Shown: positions 60,361 through 64,000 of the stretch, in pieces
How the letters are laid out: each line of letters begins with the position of its first letter
How positions within the stretch are numbered: the stretch's first letter is position 1
Assembly (NCBI RefSeq): GCF_010686705.1
Contig: NZ_JAAGWY010000003.1
Location: 1-64,000 of the forward strand
DNA: 64,000 nucleotides
Direction of reading: 5' to 3'
Origin: Leifsonia tongyongensis
Lineage (GTDB): Bacteria > Actinomycetota > Actinomycetes > Actinomycetales > Microbacteriaceae
Made by a program: the position numbers and the translations under genes
The notes under the pieces: model-generated
Seen by the model: only the letters and a program-made list of their open reading frames with translations
Told to the model about the DNA's origin: nothing
The model's database searches: none

Positions 60361-61307
60361 CGGTGCGCTCCTTTCGCGGTGAAGCCGTCGACCGGGCTGA
60401 GGTAGGCGCTGCCCTCGTCGAGCAGGGTTCGCACGCGCTCCTCGCCGGATGCGGTGAGCGGAATGAGCGGGGGGCGTACGAACGCCGACCCGATCAGCCC
60501 GCGCTGTTCGAGCACCCACTTGCCCGGAGCGGGATTGGTCTCGACGAACAGCAGGTCGACGAGTGGATGCAGGCCGTAGTGGAGCTCCCGGGCCCGTTCG
60601 AGGTCGCCGGACTCCCACGCCTCGAACATCTCGGCCACGGCGACGGGTGCGATGTTGGCGACCGCGCTGACGAAACCGGCTCCTCCCAGCGCCATCAGCG
60701 GGAGGCTCAGCAGTTCGATGCCCGACCACACCACGAGGTCGGGGCCGCACGCGTGGAGGACGCGGGAGAAGTGCTCGAAGTCCTTCGTCGTCTCCTTGAT
60801 CCCGACGAAGTTCTCGACGTCGCGGTAGAGGCGGGCGACCGTCTCGGGGGCGATGTCCACGGCTGTGCGGCTGGGAACGTTGTAGGCGAGGATCGGCAGG
60901 TCGGGAAACTCCTGTGCCACAGTCCGGTACCACGCATAGAGGGCGTCCTGGGTCGGCCGGGCGTAGTACGGGGTGATGATGAGGACGGCGTCCGCCCCTG
61001 CCTCGCGGGCCGCCGCCGTGAGTTCCAGCGTCTCGTCGAGCTTGGCCGAACCGGTGCCCGGCACGAACGGCACGCGGTCGCCGATCGCCGCGGCGACCGT
61101 GCGGATGGCCGTGGCCCGCTCCTGGATGGTCTGTGCACTCGGCTCGCCGGTCGATCCGCCCAGGGAGATGCCGTGTGACCCGCACGCGAGCTGCCAGTGC
61201 ACGAGGTTGGCGAGGCCGGCGTGGTCGATCGCTCCGTCGGCCGTGAACGGTGTCATGAGTGGGGCGATCGAGCCGCGGATACGTGCCGGATCGGTGCGGA
61301 ATTTCAT
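60357..61307 (-). CDS. DapA/NAL-family class I aldolase
   Basis: A 316-residue TIM-barrel enzyme. It has the GGSTGEPSAQTIQER pyruvate site, Tyr in VLIITPYYARPTQ and Schiff-base Lys in FVGIKETTKDFEHFSR. True DapA is excluded by context; family members also include aldolases of aromatic catabolism. It could replace the HpaI aldolase that splits 2,4-dihydroxyhept-2-ene-dioate (inference). ATG 61307 overlaps the regulator stop. Confidence 0.88.
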   Translation of the reverse strand: MKFRTDPARIRGSIAPLMTPFTADGAIDHAGLANLVHWQLACGSHGISLGGSTGEPSAQTIQERATAIRTVAAAIGDRVPFVPGTGSAKLDETLELTAAAREAGADAVLIITPYYARPTQDALYAWYRTVAQEFPDLPILAYNVPSRTAVDIAPETVARLYRDVENFVGIKETTKDFEHFSRVLHACGPDLVVWSGIELLSLPLMALGGAGFVSAVANIAPVAVAEMFEAWESGDLERARELHYGLHPLVDLLFVETNPAPGKWVLEQRGLIGSAFVRPPLIPLTASGEERVRTLLDEGSAYLSPVDGFTAKGAHR

Positions 61308-62014
61308 GGGGTGACCTCCTCGGTCAGCCTGCGCTGCGCGATGAACGCGTCGAGGGTCGCCAGGCGATGGTTGCGGGCGGCCAGTTCGAGGACGATGGCG
61401 TCGGCGCCCGATTCGATCAGGTCGAGGATCGTGGAGTGTTCGACGACCGACTCGCGCGCTCGGCCGGGGACGAAGCTGAACGTCGATTCGCGCAGGACCG
61501 CGAGCCGGCCCCAGCCGCGATGGACCAGGTCGAGGATGTGCGCGTTGGGGCACGACTCGAACAGGGCGGAGTGGAAGTCGAGGTTCAGCTTCGTGAAACT
61601 GGCCGGATCGAAGTGCTCCAGGGTCGCCGCCAGCTGCTCGTTGATGGCACGGGCGCGCTTGACGGAGCCGGCGGGCAGCGTCGGGGCCGAGAGCGCCGTC
61701 GCGTAGCCTTCGACAAGCGCCAGCGTCTGCATGGTGACGACGTACTCGGTGGCGTCCAGCATGGCGACCTGGGCGCCCACGTTGCGTTCGAACGTGACGA
61801 GACCTTCGGCTTCGAGCATCCGCACCGCTTCGCGCACCGGAACGGCGCTCACGCCCAGTTCGCGGGCGATCTGGTCGAGGACCAGCCGGTAGCCTGCGGT
61901 GTACCGGCCGTCGGCGATGCGCTCGCGGATCCACCGGTAGGCGAGCTGGGACTTGCCCGTCGCGCCGGGCCGCGCCGGGTTCGTGGCGGTGGTGCCGATG
62001 CCGGGCTCGCTCAT
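61304..62014 (-). CDS. GntR (FCD-type) regulator of the hpa operon
   Basis: A 236-residue regulator with a winged HTH (LAYRWIRERIADGRYTAGYRLVLDQIARELGVSAVPVREAVRMLEAEGLV) and an FCD ligand domain with His and Asp in LNLDFHSALFESC. Encoded inside the operon, it probably binds at the promoter palindrome near 63552. ATGA overlaps occur on both sides. Confidence 0.9.
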   Translation of the reverse strand: MSEPGIGTTATNPARPGATGKSQLAYRWIRERIADGRYTAGYRLVLDQIARELGVSAVPVREAVRMLEAEGLVTFERNVGAQVAMLDATEYVVTMQTLALVEGYATALSAPTLPAGSVKRARAINEQLAATLEHFDPASFTKLNLDFHSALFESCPNAHILDLVHRGWGRLAVLRESTFSFVPGRARESVVEHSTILDLIESGADAIVLELAARNHRLATLDAFIAQRRLTEEVTP

Positions 62015-63510
62015 CCGTTCGCCTCGCCTTCGAGCCAGGCGACATACCGCGCCCGCCATTCGGCGTTCATCGGATAGAGGCCGTCGACGCTTTCGCCCGC
62101 CGCGACCTGCTGCGCGATGAAGGACTCCTGCCGCTCCTGCTCGATCGCGTCGTCGACGACCGACTCGACGAGGCCGGGCGGAATGACCAGCAGGCCGTCG
62201 GCGTCGCCGACGATCACGTCGCCCGGCTGCACGGCTGCGCCGCCGCAGGCGATCGTGAGGTCGGTGTCCCATGGGACGTGACGTCGGCCGAGGACGGCGG
62301 GGTGGGGGGCGGCGTAGTACGTGGGGATGTCGAGGGCGGCCACCGCGTCGAGGTCGCGGAGTCCGCCATCCGTCACCAGCCCGGCCGCGCCGCGCACTTG
62401 TGCGCGGAGGGCGAGGATGTCGCCGAGCGTGCCGCTGCCGTGCTCGCCGCGCGCTTCGATCACGAGAACATCGCCCGGGTCCAGGGTGTCGAACGCGCGC
62501 TTCTGGGCGTTGTAGCCGCCGCCATGGGTTTCGAAGAGGTCCGCCCTGGCGGGGATGAAGCGGAGCGTACGCGCCCGGCCGATGAGCCGCGTGTCGGGGC
62601 GGGTGGGCCTGAGACCGTCGATCGAGACGTCGTCGAGCCCGCGCTTCCGCAGTTGTGAGCTGAGCGTGGCCGTGCTCACCGATGCGATCCTGGCGCGGAG
62701 CTCGGGCGTGAGCACGAAACCGGGTTCCTGTTCGGGCTCCGGTTCGGTCGCCGGGAGTCCTGCCGCCTCACGCGAGCCCCAGGCTTCTTCGCGCTGCTGG
62801 TCGTCGGCCAGGGGGAGGGCGCCGAACGGTGCGAAGGGCATCGTGCCCTCGACGACCGGCGTGACGAGCCGGCCCGTGCTGTGGCCATCGGTGCTGTGAC
62901 CATCGATGGTGTCCACCTCGACTTCGACGGTGTCGCCCGGACGGACGACGGATGCTCCGGCCGGTGTTCCCGTGAGGATCACGTCTCCCGGCTCCAGTGT
63001 GATGAGCTGGGAGAGATCGGCGACGAGACGGGAGAACGGGAACAGCAGGGTCGCGGTCGTGTCCTCCTGGACGAGTTCGCCGTTGACCCAGGTGCGGATG
63101 CGCAGGCCGGCCGGGTCGACCTCGGTTGCGGGGAGGATCGCGGGCCCAAGGGGGGTGAAGCCGTCGGCGCCTTTGGAGCGGACGTTGGAGCCTTTGTCGG
63201 CGTAGCGCAGGTCGTAGACACCGAAATCGTTCGCTGCCGTGACGCCGGAGACGGCCGGCCAGGCGTCGGCGAGGGAGGCGTGCCGCGTGCGGCGGCCGAT
63301 GATGAGCGCCACCTCGCCCTCGAAGGCGAGGAGTTCGCAGCCGAGAGGCCGCTCGATGGCGCTGCCCGACATGGCGACGCTCGACGAGGGCTTGAGGAAG
63401 TACGACGGCTGGGCGGGGGTCCGGCCGCGTTGTGCGGCCCGGGACGGGTAGTTGAGGTGGACTGCAATCACCTTGCCAGGGGAGAGGTGCACAGCTCGCA
63501 GCTCAGTCAT
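62011..63510 (-). CDS. HpaG-type FAH domain fused to an RraA-like domain
   Basis: A 499-residue fusion. Residues 1-215 are a fumarylacetoacetate-hydrolase fold (ELLAFEGEVALIIGRR, ANDFGVYDLRYADKGSNVRSK, GDVILTGTPAG), as in the HpaG isomerase/decarboxylase. After a linker with repeated DGHST, residues 270-499 are RraA/HMG-aldolase-like (STATLSSQLRKRGLD, GDVLVIEARGE, GLVTDGGLRDLDAV). It may couple decarboxylation with a later aldol or hydration step. ATG 63510 has GGGAGGAG upstream. Confidence 0.88.
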   Translation of the reverse strand: MTELRAVHLSPGKVIAVHLNYPSRAAQRGRTPAQPSYFLKPSSSVAMSGSAIERPLGCELLAFEGEVALIIGRRTRHASLADAWPAVSGVTAANDFGVYDLRYADKGSNVRSKGADGFTPLGPAILPATEVDPAGLRIRTWVNGELVQEDTTATLLFPFSRLVADLSQLITLEPGDVILTGTPAGASVVRPGDTVEVEVDTIDGHSTDGHSTGRLVTPVVEGTMPFAPFGALPLADDQQREEAWGSREAAGLPATEPEPEQEPGFVLTPELRARIASVSTATLSSQLRKRGLDDVSIDGLRPTRPDTRLIGRARTLRFIPARADLFETHGGGYNAQKRAFDTLDPGDVLVIEARGEHGSGTLGDILALRAQVRGAAGLVTDGGLRDLDAVAALDIPTYYAAPHPAVLGRRHVPWDTDLTIACGGAAVQPGDVIVGDADGLLVIPPGLVESVVDDAIEQERQESFIAQQVAAGESVDGLYPMNAEWRARYVAWLEGEANG

Positions 63511-63551
63511 CGTGCGGTCTCCTCCCGGCAGCCCTGCCGAACATATCGCAA

Positions 63552-63580
63552 ATCATATACGATCCACGCTCGAGTCTCAA
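63552..63580 (-). promoter_or_regulatory. hpa operon promoter with overlapping operator
   Basis: On the minus strand TTGAGA (63580-63575) and TATGAT (63557-63552) are 17 bp apart. The -10 is embedded in a near-palindrome ATCATATACGAT (63552-63563), typical of FCD-type GntR operators, so the regulator could block polymerase here. Confidence 0.7.
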
Positions 63581-63610
63581 TGCTCAAGTCTCAATGGGCG
63601 AGTCTCAATG
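63569..63610. repeat. three 14-bp tandem repeats over the hpa -35 region
   Basis: Units at 63569, 63583 and 63597 read (C/G)(T/G)C(G/A)AGTCTCAATG. Each carries one TTGAGA on the minus strand, but only the promoter-proximal one has the right spacing to the -10. Confidence 0.85.
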
Positions 63611-63623
63611 GGCGAGGTCGACC

Positions 63624-64000
63624 TCAGCTGAGCTCGCGCGCCACGGTGTCGGCGGCGAGCCGCAGGCGGGCGCCGAGAACGTCGACGTCGCGTCCGTTGG
63701 CGACGTACACGACAGCGACGGCCGCGGGCGGCTGGCCCGGTACGGTGAGCGGCACCGCCACGGATGCGAGACCCGGGATGACCTCGTCATGGCTCGTCGC
63801 GAAACCCCGCTCACGCGCCAGGGCGGCTTCTGCGCGCGGGTGCTCCGAATCGAGCGCGCGCCACTGCGCCTCGGTGAGGTTCGCCTGGATCGCGATGCCT
63901 GGCGCCCCCGAGGCGAGCGGATGACGTGTGCCCGGCCGCTGCGCCACCGCTGCGTGGGCGTGCGTCGGCTCCACGCTCACCAGGGTGACGACGTCGTGCC
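63624..64000 (-). CDS. IclR family regulator, C-terminal part (runs off the window)
   Basis: The visible 125 codons end a protein whose frame stays open past the window edge. HDVVTLVSVEPTHAHAAVAQRPGTRHPLASGAPGIAIQ and FATSHDEVIPGLASVAVPLTVPG match the effector domain of IclR regulators. It lies upstream of the hpa operon on the same strand and may also act on it. The HTH part is outside the window. Confidence 0.75.
   Translation of the reverse strand, partial: HDVVTLVSVEPTHAHAAVAQRPGTRHPLASGAPGIAIQANLTEAQWRALDSEHPRAEAALARERGFATSHDEVIPGLASVAVPLTVPGQPPAAVAVVYVANGRDVDVLGARLRLAADTVARELS

Overview
The window comes from a high-GC Gram-positive actinobacterium, most likely a member of the Microbacteriaceae. 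Pointers are the strong G/C third-position bias, many GTG starts and ATGA overlaps, a small-type SRP RNA, a 6C RNA next to a compact tad locus with a DUF4244 pilin-like gene, an Rv2578c-type radical SAM gene under a CGAAC-N4-GTTCG SOS box, an LAXTG (class E sortase) surface protein and a GTG-started internal aspartokinase beta subunit. No phage, CRISPR array or complete insertion sequence is visible; most of the window is ordinary chromosome.

Layout. 1-1 kb: edge fragment, paired 21-bp repeats, tRNA-Ser(GGA), a two-TM sensor-like protein, SRP RNA. 1-4.3 kb: pta-ackA. 4.4-8.2 kb: three overlapping paralogous lipoproteins of the BAAT/acyl-CoA thioesterase fold. 8.3-14.2 kb: dnaX, recR, a repeat-rich intergenic region, lysC, asd. 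14.2-19.1 kb: DUF1801 protein, mqo, ABC-F ATPase with an attenuator-like leader, SOS-box radical SAM gene. 19.2-22.3 kb: histidine kinase, kinase-like partner without recognisable catalytic motifs, and LuxR-type regulator. 22.3-28.1 kb: tdk, UDP-glucose dehydrogenase, DUF4012 protein, LAXTG surface protein, luciferase-like oxidoreductase, tRNA-Pro(CGG). 28.2-34.5 kb: metallophosphoesterase, class A PBP, DUF4177-like protein, RidA, acs. 34.6-38 kb: 6C RNA and tad locus. 38-45.4 kb: topA-tmk-holB, TAP-like peptidase, TetR regulator, tRNA-Thr(CGT). 45.4-53.9 kb: ECF sigma factor with a membrane beta-propeller partner, hydrolase, Gfo/Idh oxidoreductase, PBP4-type carboxypeptidase, pncA, MMPL transporter behind palindromic operators. 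54-57.7 kb: 2-oxoacid dehydrogenase E1 alpha/beta with a free-standing lipoyl protein, an alpha/beta hydrolase and an Lrp regulator. 57.8-64 kb: homoprotocatechuate (hpa) meta-cleavage operon with its promoter, and the 3' part of an IclR-type regulator.

How the genes work together. pta-ackA and acs interconvert acetate and acetyl-CoA; lysC-asd start the aspartate family pathway; dnaX, recR, topA and holB serve replication and repair, and tmk and tdk supply dTMP. The hpa operon opens the ring of 3,4-dihydroxyphenylacetate (HpaD), oxidises the semialdehyde (HpaE), and probably decarboxylates, isomerises and cleaves the product with a FAH-RraA fusion plus a DapA-type aldolase. The most interesting non-routine signals are the structured repeat pair between recR and lysC, the leader of the ABC-F gene, the triple lipoprotein whose middle copy has lost its nucleophile, the split E2-like module, and the triplicated -35 element of the hpa promoter.
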